The notes below the pieces were generated by a model that saw only the letters and a list, made by a program, of their open reading frames with translations, was not told the origin of the DNA and made no database searches. This document shows positions 31,253-38,174 of a stretch of DNA of 60,369 nt, piece by piece. Position numbers and translations under genes: made by a program. This DNA is from a virus, in the IMG/VR virus record IMGVR_UViG_3300042514_000542, positions 1-60,369 of that record. One strand, written 5' to 3'. The first letter of the stretch is position 1. Each line of letters starts with the position of its first letter.

Positions 31253-31770
31253 ATGTATTATTAGGAGTAACAGGAAGTATAGCTGCAAAGCTGACACGCA
31301 AATTATCACAAAGCATCAAAGATTCTGGTCACGAAATAAAAACTGTTTATACTAATTCAGCTTATCATTTCACCCAGAGAACGATATATGGTGGTTATGG
31401 TGATGATGAAGAATGGGAATATTATCATGATAATGATAGTGTCCTCCACATCGACCTAGTAAAATGGGCGGATGTATTTGTAATAGCACCATGCACAGCA
31501 AATACATTAGCAAAAATAGCCAATGGGATTTGTGATAATCTTTTAACATCTTGTGTTAAAGCTTGGCCTAGAGATAAAACAAGAAATATAATACTAGCTC
31601 CAGCTATGAATTCAGAGATGTGGTATAATAAAATTACACAAGATCACATCAATACATTATCGTATGATAGGTTCGATATAATTGAACCTATCGAAAAAAA
31701 ATTATATTGTGGTGATACTGGTATTGGTGCTATGGCACATATTGACGATATAGTAAATAGTATTGAGTGA
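31249..31770 (+). CDS. coaC: Phosphopantothenoylcysteine decarboxylase (CoaC flavoprotein)
   Basis: 173 residues. FMN-dependent decarboxylase of coenzyme A synthesis. Signatures: GVTGSIAAKL, the active-site His in VLHIDL, APCTANTLAKIANGICDNLL, and the PxMNxxMW motif (APAMNSEMW), with CGDTGIGAM near the C-terminus (substrate-clamp cysteine). Complete family length for a free-standing CoaC. Coupled to coaB. Confidence 0.92.
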   Translation: MNVLLGVTGSIAAKLTRKLSQSIKDSGHEIKTVYTNSAYHFTQRTIYGGYGDDEEWEYYHDNDSVLHIDLVKWADVFVIAPCTANTLAKIANGICDNLLTSCVKAWPRDKTRNIILAPAMNSEMWYNKITQDHINTLSYDRFDIIEPIEKKLYCGDTGIGAMAHIDDIVNSIE

Positions 31771-31771
31771 T

Positions 31772-32005
31772 ATGAAAGATAAAGTAGAAGGAATTTTAGA
31801 AAACATGAAAAAACTTCAATGTACCTTGGAAAAGGAACAGAATCAATGTAGTCATGATAATGTTAAGGTAGAGAAGAATTCAAATACTGGCAACTATGAT
31901 CCTAGTGATAATCAGTATTGGGTGAATGTAGAATGTCTAGATTGTGGAAAATATATGATCTTTGATTATGAAAAAGATAGAGAACAGTATCTAAAATATT
32001 GTTGA
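31772..32005 (+). CDS. Hypothetical small zinc-ribbon-like protein
   Basis: 77 residues. Helical N-terminus, then CSHDN and CLDCGKYMIFDYE, a possible zinc site. ATG 31772 follows the coaC stop by 1 nt. It ends 6 nt before tRNA-Trp. Confidence 0.7.
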   Translation: MKDKVEGILENMKKLQCTLEKEQNQCSHDNVKVEKNSNTGNYDPSDNQYWVNVECLDCGKYMIFDYEKDREQYLKYC

Positions 32006-32011
32006 TGTAAA

Positions 32012-32083
32012 AGACCCATCGTATAATGGTTAATACCTCGGATTCCAAATCCGAAGATCTGCGTTCGATTCGTAGTGGGTCTG
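32012..32083 (+). tRNA. tRNA-Trp (CCA anticodon)
   Basis: Acceptor AGACCCA/TGGGTCT; anticodon stem TCGGA/TCCGA, loop TTCCAAA; T-arm CTGCG/CGTAG; G73. Confidence 0.93.
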
Positions 32084-32089
32084 CTTAAT

Positions 32090-32160
32090 GTCTCGTTGGT
32101 CAAATGGTAAGGCGGCGGATTGCAAATTCGCAGTTGGGGGTTCGATTCCCTCACGGGACT
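32090..32160 (+). tRNA. tRNA-Cys (GCA)
   Basis: Acceptor GTCTCGT/ACGGGAC; anticodon stem GCGGA/TTCGC, loop TTGCAAA; T-loop TTCGATT. Its last base abuts the antisense endolysin stop. Confidence 0.92.
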
Positions 32161-32849
32161 CACAAAATAGTTATAGCACTTCTAACAACATTAATGTTTC
32201 TAGACTTAGCATATACACCATCACCATCTCTACCACCACTAGCACCAGTATTTGCCTCGACAGTTGAAAACACACCTGACGCATTACTATCCGATGTAGC
32301 GATTCCTATATGGGAAAATGAAAACACAACCAATTGACCCTTTTTAATTTTTTTGGGTTTACGAATTATATCAGTTTTATTGGGAAGATTATCAGCCCAA
32401 GATTCAAATCCAAATGCTGCTGCTGTTTTTGGTCTTTCTGCTTCTGTGAAAATTCCAGCCTCTTTAATACACCAGCACATACATGCTGCGCAATAAGGTT
32501 CCCTGTTCTTATATCCATCTGGATAATTTGTAGCCGTCCAATATTTAGCGATACCATCTCCGTGATTTCTACCAGCATTCTCATATATACCGACTTGTGT
32601 TTTTGCTATATCGACAACTTTAATGCTGTTATTGGATACTGTTGGGGTTATATTAAACTTATCTAATATAGCACCGATTGTGATCGGACCAACTTCACCA
32701 TCGGGAGTAACCTTTAGAAACGTTTGAATACTTTTAATACTATTTAAAGTTCCCAATTTATCTGCAACTGCCTTTGTAGTGATTGGTCCAAATACACCAT
32801 CATCTTTAATTTTCAGGAATTGTTGTATCTTCTGTATTTGTGCTTTCAT
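32160..32849 (-). CDS. Endolysin: peptidoglycan-binding repeats plus CHAP-like domain
   Basis: 229 residues. Two N-terminal peptidoglycan-binding units (FLKIKDDGVFGPITTKAVAD and FLKVTPDGEVGPITIGAI), then a cysteine peptidase or amidase domain with EPYCAACMCWCI (Cys) and FSHIGIA (His), GDGVYAKSRN near the end. It degrades the cell wall at lysis. ATG 32849 was chosen because a purine-rich GAAGAAAAAA lies upstream and the repeat begins there. Last gene of the lysis cassette. Confidence 0.87.
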   Translation of the reverse strand: MKAQIQKIQQFLKIKDDGVFGPITTKAVADKLGTLNSIKSIQTFLKVTPDGEVGPITIGAILDKFNITPTVSNNSIKVVDIAKTQVGIYENAGRNHGDGIAKYWTATNYPDGYKNREPYCAACMCWCIKEAGIFTEAERPKTAAAFGFESWADNLPNKTDIIRKPKKIKKGQLVVFSFSHIGIATSDSNASGVFSTVEANTGASGGRDGDGVYAKSRNINVVRSAITIL

Positions 32850-33078
32850 TATTTTTTCTTCGTTTTGATTTTGCAGCATTTATTTTCATTACGGAATCTA
32901 CTGATCCACCTAAAATGAATAATGAACCTATAGTTAGAGCGAATTGGATATATGGTGTAGGATCTACAGTATATTTAATTTGAAAAATAATCATGATTAT
33001 ACTATAGCCGAGTAAAACACCCATCCATTTTTGGCGATTTCCACCCATGAACTTTTCTTTATCTAAAGGATCTCTCAT
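32806..33078 (-). CDS. Holin-like membrane protein
   Basis: 90 residues with two transmembrane segments (MGVLLGYSIIMIIF and QFALTIGSLFILGG) and a highly charged C-terminal tail. Size, topology and position beside an endolysin and spanin suggest a holin. It overlaps the spanin stop (TAATG) and the endolysin start by 44 nt. Confidence 0.68.
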   Translation of the reverse strand: MRDPLDKEKFMGGNRQKWMGVLLGYSIIMIIFQIKYTVDPTPYIQFALTIGSLFILGGSVDSVMKINAAKSKRRKNNESTNTEDTTIPEN

Positions 33079-33782
33079 TACCAACGTAATCTTGCTAAGG
33101 GGTTTACAGACATCCAAATATTTTTCACCACAAGCAGAAGGATATAAATACCTATAGCATACCAGAAAAGTTTCTTATATACCATAGCATCGGACTTTTC
33201 TTTAATTAATTTTTCCTTTTCTTTTTGGACTGCTATAACTTCTATATTTTTATTTTCCAAACTAACCTTTACCTGAGTTAGCTTTTCTTGTGCTTCTTTA
33301 GCCTCCGCTTCTTTTTTATCTGATTTCTCTAAGGCATCTGCTGCTAATTTCTTTGCATCCGCTAGGGTTTTCGCTTGTTGTTTTGTGAGATTATCTAATT
33401 CATTGGCTTTTGTTTCCAAAAATAAATTACGGGTTTCCACCTTTTTAACTTGATTGATCAAATTAATCGCTTCCAATTCTGTGATTGCTACCTTGGCGAG
33501 TGCTTTCTCTTTGATCTTCTCTGCTTGGGCTAATGCTTCTGAAATTTCAATTTTCTGCTCAATAAGTGCAGCAACAGTTTCATTGACCTTGCCTTGTTGT
33601 TGGGTATTTTCATTTATACCTTTATCAATATTATCTTGTGCTGCACGAATGTCAGGTCGCGCACTTTCTTCAACTTTAGGATTATTAGGAATATCAGATG
33701 GGGTTATATTCCGTAAACCACATCCAGAAATTATAATGGATGTGATTATTAAAAATAGAATATTGGTTTTCAGTTGTTTCAT
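33078..33782 (-). CDS. Unimolecular spanin-like lipoprotein
   Basis: 234 residues. The N-terminus is a lipoprotein signal with lipobox ISGC (Cys about residue 21). A long coiled coil (about 55-195) rich in Ala/Glu/Lys follows, ending in a C-terminal transmembrane helix (YAIGIYILLLVVKNIW). Outer-membrane lipid anchor plus inner-membrane helix is the u-spanin architecture that fuses the membranes in the last lysis step, which implies a Gram-negative host. Confidence 0.75.
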   Translation of the reverse strand: MKQLKTNILFLIITSIIISGCGLRNITPSDIPNNPKVEESARPDIRAAQDNIDKGINENTQQQGKVNETVAALIEQKIEISEALAQAEKIKEKALAKVAITELEAINLINQVKKVETRNLFLETKANELDNLTKQQAKTLADAKKLAADALEKSDKKEAEAKEAQEKLTQVKVSLENKNIEVIAVQKEKEKLIKEKSDAMVYKKLFWYAIGIYILLLVVKNIWMSVNPLARLRW

Positions 33783-33783
33783 A

Positions 33784-34074
33784 TTAATTAATTAACTTAA
33801 GTATAACCCCCAATAAAGCACCCCCAATAAGTTGAATCGCTATTAGGAATCCAATAAGTTTCGATTTATCATTCTGTAGAATAGATATATCTATAGAATT
33901 CTTCTTAATATCATCTTCAATATTTTTAAGATCGGCAGCAGTTGCATAATTTTGCTTCATTTCACTCAATGAAGCTTGTATAGCACTACCTTGCGCTCTA
34001 AGCTCTTTCAAAGTCTCACCCACTTCTCTCCTCCATTCTTTATGAAGCTCATTTAATTCAGATCTCTCAGTCAT
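33784..34074 (-). CDS. Small C-terminally anchored membrane protein of lysis cassette
   Basis: 96 residues: helical charged N-terminus (LHKEWRREVGETLKELRAQG) and one C-terminal transmembrane segment (LIGFLIAIQLIGGALLGVIL). Resembles haemolysin XhlA- or holin-accessory-type proteins. First gene of the lysis operon, from a late promoter 11 nt upstream. Confidence 0.68.
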   Translation of the reverse strand: MTERSELNELHKEWRREVGETLKELRAQGSAIQASLSEMKQNYATAADLKNIEDDIKKNSIDISILQNDKSKLIGFLIAIQLIGGALLGVILKLIN

Positions 34075-34085
34075 GTCACTAATAT

Positions 34086-34091
34086 TATTTA
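34086..34091 (-). promoter_or_regulatory. Late promoter of lysis cassette
   Basis: TAAATA on the minus strand, 11 nt before ATG 34074. Confidence 0.65.
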
Positions 34092-34099
34092 GTGATAAC

Positions 34100-34129
34100 T
34101 TGACAATATCGGTTCCTGTGATATAAATA
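34100..34129 (+). promoter_or_regulatory. Dual early/late promoter
   Basis: TTGACA (34100-34105), 16-bp spacer, then TATAAATA (34122-34129), which serves as both a -10 and a perfect late box; ATG 34139 is 9 nt downstream. Confidence 0.75.
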
Positions 34130-34138
34130 AAACTCGCT

Positions 34139-34561
34139 ATGAGAAAAATAATTACACTACTAGCATTTTTAACAATAGTTGGCTGCTATCCAACACCAAC
34201 TTTGGCAAACAATTCAGATTCTAAAATGGAAATTATGGCAAGAGTGACCTACTATTGGCCTGGAAATGGTGGTCAGAGTGGTCGTAAGACTGCCACTGGT
34301 AATATCGCCACTGGTGGTAAGACTGCCGCTGTAGACCCAAAGATCATTCCATATGGAAGTAAGATCATTATACCTAAAATGGAAAAGGTTTTTGTAGCCC
34401 ACGATACAGGTTCGGCAGTGGTTTCGAGAAAAGCTTCCAAAAATTTAGGAAAGAATAATGTCGTGATTGATATTTTTTGTGAAAATAGAGCAGAAGCTCA
34501 AAGAAAAATCAAATCATATCCAATGTTTATGAAGATTCAAATAGAAAAACCGAAAAAATGA
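34139..34561 (+). CDS. Secreted 3D-domain protein (MltA-like beta-barrel)
   Basis: 140 residues. Signal peptide with a lipobox-like IVGC at about residue 16. The rest matches the 3D domain (three conserved aspartates): GGKTAAVDPKIIPYGSKI, FVAHDTGSAV, VVIDIFCENRAEA. Related domains occur in lytic transglycosylases such as MltA and in resuscitation-promoting factors. Probably acts on peptidoglycan in the periplasm. Overlaps the next gene by 4 nt. Confidence 0.82.
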   Translation: MRKIITLLAFLTIVGCYPTPTLANNSDSKMEIMARVTYYWPGNGGQSGRKTATGNIATGGKTAAVDPKIIPYGSKIIIPKMEKVFVAHDTGSAVVSRKASKNLGKNNVVIDIFCENRAEAQRKIKSYPMFMKIQIEKPKK

Positions 34562-35355
34562 AATGTATTATATGTAGACCATTCGATGGCCTATGTGATG
34601 TGTTATCTAGAATATATGCTTGTATAGAATATTGTGAAAAATATGATTGTATAATGTGTATAGATACTATGACTAGTAGGGGTTATGATTTTCATCACTA
34701 TTTTGAATTTATAAATCAGAATGATAAAATAATTAATTATTCTGATATATCATCAAACTTAGATGATTATCATATAATAGAAGTTGATAAGTTTATACAT
34801 ATAGATAACAGTGATCATAATAATATTTCGTATCATCATGATCGAGGTGGTGATCATGAATATGCTTTGGAGTTATTGAAGATTGTGAAATTGACTAAAG
34901 AAACGCGAGAATTCGTGAAATCTAAATTAAAAATATTACCCGAACATTATGATTCTTTACATGTTCGAAACACTGATATATTATCAGATTGGGAGTCTGC
35001 ATTCAAGAATATATCGAAAGATGTAGATGGTCGTAATCTGCTAGTTTGTAGTGATCACCAATACATATTAGATGTATCTGATGCGTATTTTGATAAATCT
35101 GTGGTATATCACACGACGGAAAATGCAAGTGTTGATGGTCGTCCCATACATAACCGTAGATATATAAGAAATGATGAGATACAATCACAGTTATTATCAG
35201 CTATTGTGGACTTGTTAGCTTTGGGGATGAGTGATAAGATGCATTGCCCCATCATTGAATATAACCCAAAAACCAGTCATAGATCAGGGTTTAATCACCT
35301 AGCGGAAGATTTAACCAAAAATAAATGGATAGTGAAACAATTATTAGATAGATAA
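34558..35355 (+). CDS. Glycosyltransferase-like (fucosyltransferase/NodZ type)
   Basis: 265 residues. The order LHVRNTD (H-x-R-x-x-D), LLVCSD, VVYHTTE and SQLLSAIVDLLALGMSDKM, SGFNHLAEDL is that of GT11/GT23-type glycosyltransferases (GDP-fucose-dependent). It may modify host surface glycans, phage DNA or virion proteins; the acceptor is unknown. Confidence 0.62.
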   Translation: MKCIICRPFDGLCDVLSRIYACIEYCEKYDCIMCIDTMTSRGYDFHHYFEFINQNDKIINYSDISSNLDDYHIIEVDKFIHIDNSDHNNISYHHDRGGDHEYALELLKIVKLTKETREFVKSKLKILPEHYDSLHVRNTDILSDWESAFKNISKDVDGRNLLVCSDHQYILDVSDAYFDKSVVYHTTENASVDGRPIHNRRYIRNDEIQSQLLSAIVDLLALGMSDKMHCPIIEYNPKTSHRSGFNHLAEDLTKNKWIVKQLLDR

Positions 35356-35368
35356 TAGTCAAAATCAA

Positions 35369-35376
35369 TATAAATA
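35369..35376 (+). promoter_or_regulatory. Late promoter for the 35386 gene
   Basis: Perfect TATAAATA, 9 nt before ATG 35386. Confidence 0.75.
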
Positions 35377-35385
35377 ATACATATA

Positions 35386-36786
35386 ATGGAAAATATTCAA
35401 TACAGCACACCAATTATACTGACAGCATCTATAGATCCACACGGATGTTGGTATCTAGAAAGAAATGATCCAAAAACGAGAGAAAATGATTATATAGAAT
35501 CTCTCAAAGGATGGTTAACCGAAACGGATTTCAATATTGTATTCTGTGAGAATTCTGGATATGATTTATCCAACATTAAAAAATGTATCGAAGGGTATGA
35601 ACATAGGGTGGAGATATTACAATTTTTCGGACAAGATTATCCTAGACATCTCGGTAAAGGATATGGAGAAAATAGAATTTTGGAATATACACTGAATAAT
35701 TCGGTATTCATTAAAAATTCTCATCATGTCGCTAAGGTCACGGGAAGATTGTTTGTGGAGAATATGAAAAATATTTTTGATGAATATGTCGAGTGTGACA
35801 TCTTAACTCAAGATGGTTGGTCGTCTGAGGTGTTTATATCATCCAAAGAATTTCTTTCAGATTTTGTAACTAATTATAATAATATAGATGATAGAATTGG
35901 GCGATATTTCGAACATGCGCTCGGAGAATGTTCACGTAAATATAAGGCAAAACATATGACAGAATGCTCCATCATTGGCATCCGAGGTACTAATGGAATA
36001 CCACATGAAAAAAAAAAAACTGATATAGAGACATTTATATTCATTCATAACCAAGACATTATTCTTAAATTTGAGCAGACCAAAAAGTTCTCAGATCTTT
36101 CATGTTATACCTACGTATTTCTTGGTAATGGGCCAACCGATAAATTGAAAAATATTGAGAATTTAATTATAGCTACCGATTTTGAAGATAATCTAGAACA
36201 ATACCCAAATATGTGTGCTTATTCGGGATGGTATCTATTATATCGAAATAAGTTAATTAAAACGAAATACGTAACACTATTAGAATATGATGTAGTCTTA
36301 ACGGTAGACTTTGAAAAAAGACTCAAAGAGTCTTTAACTGATGATATCAATATCTATGGATATGTTCCGGTAGGAATGGATGGCCAGTTACTTTATGGTA
36401 GTGGTGCGAAAAGTATAATAAATTATTATAATTCAAACTTTAATATTGATTTAAGAGACAATATCACCAAAATCTGCATTAGAAAAAATATTGATAGGTG
36501 GATTTCTACAAGTAATGTCACACTAAATTCAGACTTTTTTCACAAGTATATGGATGAAAATGTAAAACTTTTTCAAAGTATAGCATATCATAAATTAGTA
36601 GGACATGCTATAGAAAGACTACTATCAATGTATTATATAATCAATGATATCCCAGTTCTAATTATTGATAGAGTGTTATACCATTACCAATTAGACTCAC
36701 ATTTCACTCAGCCAATTATTAGTAAAAAATTTTACGATTTAAATGTTGATCTAATCAGTGAAAATATAATCACAGCGCGACGTTGA
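35386..36786 (+). CDS. Glycosyltransferase-like protein
   Basis: 466 residues. Two parts: an N-terminal part (ILTASIDPHGCWYLERNDP, LGKGYGENRILEYTL, KVTGRLFVENM) similar in pattern to small glycosyltransferases, and a C-terminal part with TKYVTLLEYDVVL (DxD-like) and GYVPVGMDGQLLYG. Specificity unknown. The gene contains a run of 12 adenines (36008-36019), a potential slippage site. Confidence 0.55.
   Translation: MENIQYSTPIILTASIDPHGCWYLERNDPKTRENDYIESLKGWLTETDFNIVFCENSGYDLSNIKKCIEGYEHRVEILQFFGQDYPRHLGKGYGENRILEYTLNNSVFIKNSHHVAKVTGRLFVENMKNIFDEYVECDILTQDGWSSEVFISSKEFLSDFVTNYNNIDDRIGRYFEHALGECSRKYKAKHMTECSIIGIRGTNGIPHEKKKTDIETFIFIHNQDIILKFEQTKKFSDLSCYTYVFLGNGPTDKLKNIENLIIATDFEDNLEQYPNMCAYSGWYLLYRNKLIKTKYVTLLEYDVVLTVDFEKRLKESLTDDINIYGYVPVGMDGQLLYGSGAKSIINYYNSNFNIDLRDNITKICIRKNIDRWISTSNVTLNSDFFHKYMDENVKLFQSIAYHKLVGHAIERLLSMYYIINDIPVLIIDRVLYHYQLDSHFTQPIISKKFYDLNVDLISENIITARR
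36008..36019 (+). repeat. Poly(A)12 tract in coding sequence
   Basis: Twelve consecutive A within the glycosyltransferase-like gene, encoding Lys codons; insertion or deletion would truncate the protein. Confidence 0.9.
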
Positions 36787-36794
36787 TATCGTAA

Positions 36795-36814
36795 CACCAA
36801 TGAGCTAGTTGGTG
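36795..36814 (+). terminator. Weak terminator-like hairpin
   Basis: CACCAA/TTGGTG, 6 bp, loop of 8, flanked by TATC/GATA; short T-containing tail. Confidence 0.4.
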
Positions 36815-36822
36815 ATATATAT

Positions 36823-36851
36823 TTGACAAATAATAATTTTAACACTAAATA
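36823..36851 (+). promoter_or_regulatory. Dual early/late promoter
   Basis: TTGACA (36823-36828), 17-bp spacer, TAAATA (36846-36851), 8 nt before ATG 36860. Confidence 0.65.
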
Positions 36852-36859
36852 TAGATTGT

Positions 36860-37057
36860 ATGATTAAACGAGAAAGTTCAAATATGGTACGATTATGTTG
36901 CGGGAAAAAAGGATGCCCGACTATCGAAGATCTTGGAAATGGAATGGTTAGGATCACTGATGATTTCGGTAAGGATGTGACGATGACAAAGGAAGAAGCT
37001 GAAATTGTTTCTGATGGTGTTAAAGTCTTAAACGGTGAAAAATTAATTCTTGGTTGA
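36860..37057 (+). CDS. Small cysteine-containing hypothetical protein
   Basis: 65 residues. VRLCCGKKGCPTIEDLGNGM and VRITDDFGKDVTMTKEEAEI form a compact conserved-looking unit with a CC..C motif, known from small phage and bacterial proteins without function. An internal ATG at 36884 is an alternative start. Confidence 0.7.
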   Translation: MIKRESSNMVRLCCGKKGCPTIEDLGNGMVRITDDFGKDVTMTKEEAEIVSDGVKVLNGEKLILG

Positions 37058-37340
37058 ATTCATCATACAAAGCTTCGCTTTAATAGGTTGTTGCTTTATA
37101 ATAAAATATGGGACCATATTAGACTTTATAAGAAACCCCATAAAAAAATACAAATTTTTTAACGATTTATTTAATTGCTCATTATGTATAGGTTTTCACG
37201 TTGGATTTTGGACACAAACCCTTTCCACATCATTCTCATTGGGTGCTGCATTACAGCTTGGATTTTATTCATCGGCAATATGTTGGTTCGCTGATCACAT
37301 TATTGATGTGATGCAAACATACATTTATGGCCGAAATTAA
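37050..37340 (+). CDS. DUF1360-like membrane protein
   Basis: 96 residues, two to three hydrophobic segments, with NCSLCIGFHVGFW (CxxC-x2-F-x-x-G), the hallmark of DUF1360 phage proteins. Starts with TTG overlapping the preceding stop by 8 nt; no ATG is available upstream of the conserved part. Confidence 0.7.
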   Translation: MVEFIIQSFALIGCCFIIKYGTILDFIRNPIKKYKFFNDLFNCSLCIGFHVGFWTQTLSTSFSLGAALQLGFYSSAICWFADHIIDVMQTYIYGRN

Positions 37341-37524
37341 ATTAATAATTATATGGAATGATCTAAGGGTTTGGGAAGATGTATATGACACTACAAACCC
37401 TCATGAGACTGCATGGATGAGTAAAAACTATAAAAAATCTACATATTCCATATTAGAGATCCCCAAAAATTTAGAAGTGTTTAAGCAAACACCAGAAGAT
37501 GATATATTAGATAGCTTGATCTAA
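37327..37524 (+). CDS. Hypothetical small protein
   Basis: 65 residues (IKLIIIWNDLRVWEDVYDTT), not recognised. Overlaps the upstream gene by 14 nt. Confidence 0.65.
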   Translation: MAEIKLIIIWNDLRVWEDVYDTTNPHETAWMSKNYKKSTYSILEIPKNLEVFKQTPEDDILDSLI

Positions 37525-37530
37525 TAAATA
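37525..37530 (+). promoter_or_regulatory. Late promoter for metallopeptidase-like gene
   Basis: TAAATA, then ATATA, then GTG 37536. Confidence 0.75.
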
Positions 37531-37535
37531 ATATA

Positions 37536-38174
37536 GTGGAATCATTCGCACTATATTATGAAAAATTTTCTCTAAATCCAAGAAATTGGTTTATGAGTAA
37601 AGAAGAGAAGTTGAGGATAAGAGAACAAGATATTGAAATGCGTAAAGTCGCAATGCGACACGCTAGAGAAAACTTCAAAAAGATGAAAGACCTTTTGGCT
37701 TCAAAAGGTTATAGAATTCACAAGCACGACTTTTCTTATACTGTTAGGGGTGATAAGAAGGTGGGGATGGAACCTCCAAGACGAGATAAAATTAAGATTG
37801 GTGATCGTCAACTAGACATCCCATATCTCAAAACATTGTTTACAATGGCACATGAAGTTGGACATGTCTTACAATGGGATGATTCGACTAATAATAAACA
37901 TAAATTTGATGAGTTTTATTTATCTCAACTACGTGCTGAAATAGATAATGGTTATAATCATAGATTAAATCTGGAACATATACACAAAGTTTGGTATGAA
38001 TTAGATGCTTGGATTCAGGGTATGCAATTTATACCTATGGAATATAAACAAATATATAAAAAGTATGCATTTGATGCATATAAAACATATATGAATAGAG
38101 GTCCGAAGTATTATTATAATGATATGCTTCTTAGAACCCTATTAATTAAATTGAATGCTAAAGACCACTTTTAA
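37536..38174 (+). CDS. HExxH zinc metallopeptidase-like protein
   Basis: 212 residues. LFTMAHEVGHVLQWD contains HExxH; the downstream ELDAWIQG could supply the third ligand (Glu). The N-terminal 90 residues are basic and helical. Start is GTG, fixed by the late promoter. It overlaps the antisense end of the CCA-adding enzyme gene by 17 nt. Target unknown; a virion-associated or late protease is possible. Confidence 0.75.
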   Translation: MESFALYYEKFSLNPRNWFMSKEEKLRIREQDIEMRKVAMRHARENFKKMKDLLASKGYRIHKHDFSYTVRGDKKVGMEPPRRDKIKIGDRQLDIPYLKTLFTMAHEVGHVLQWDDSTNNKHKFDEFYLSQLRAEIDNGYNHRLNLEHIHKVWYELDAWIQGMQFIPMEYKQIYKKYAFDAYKTYMNRGPKYYYNDMLLRTLLIKLNAKDHF

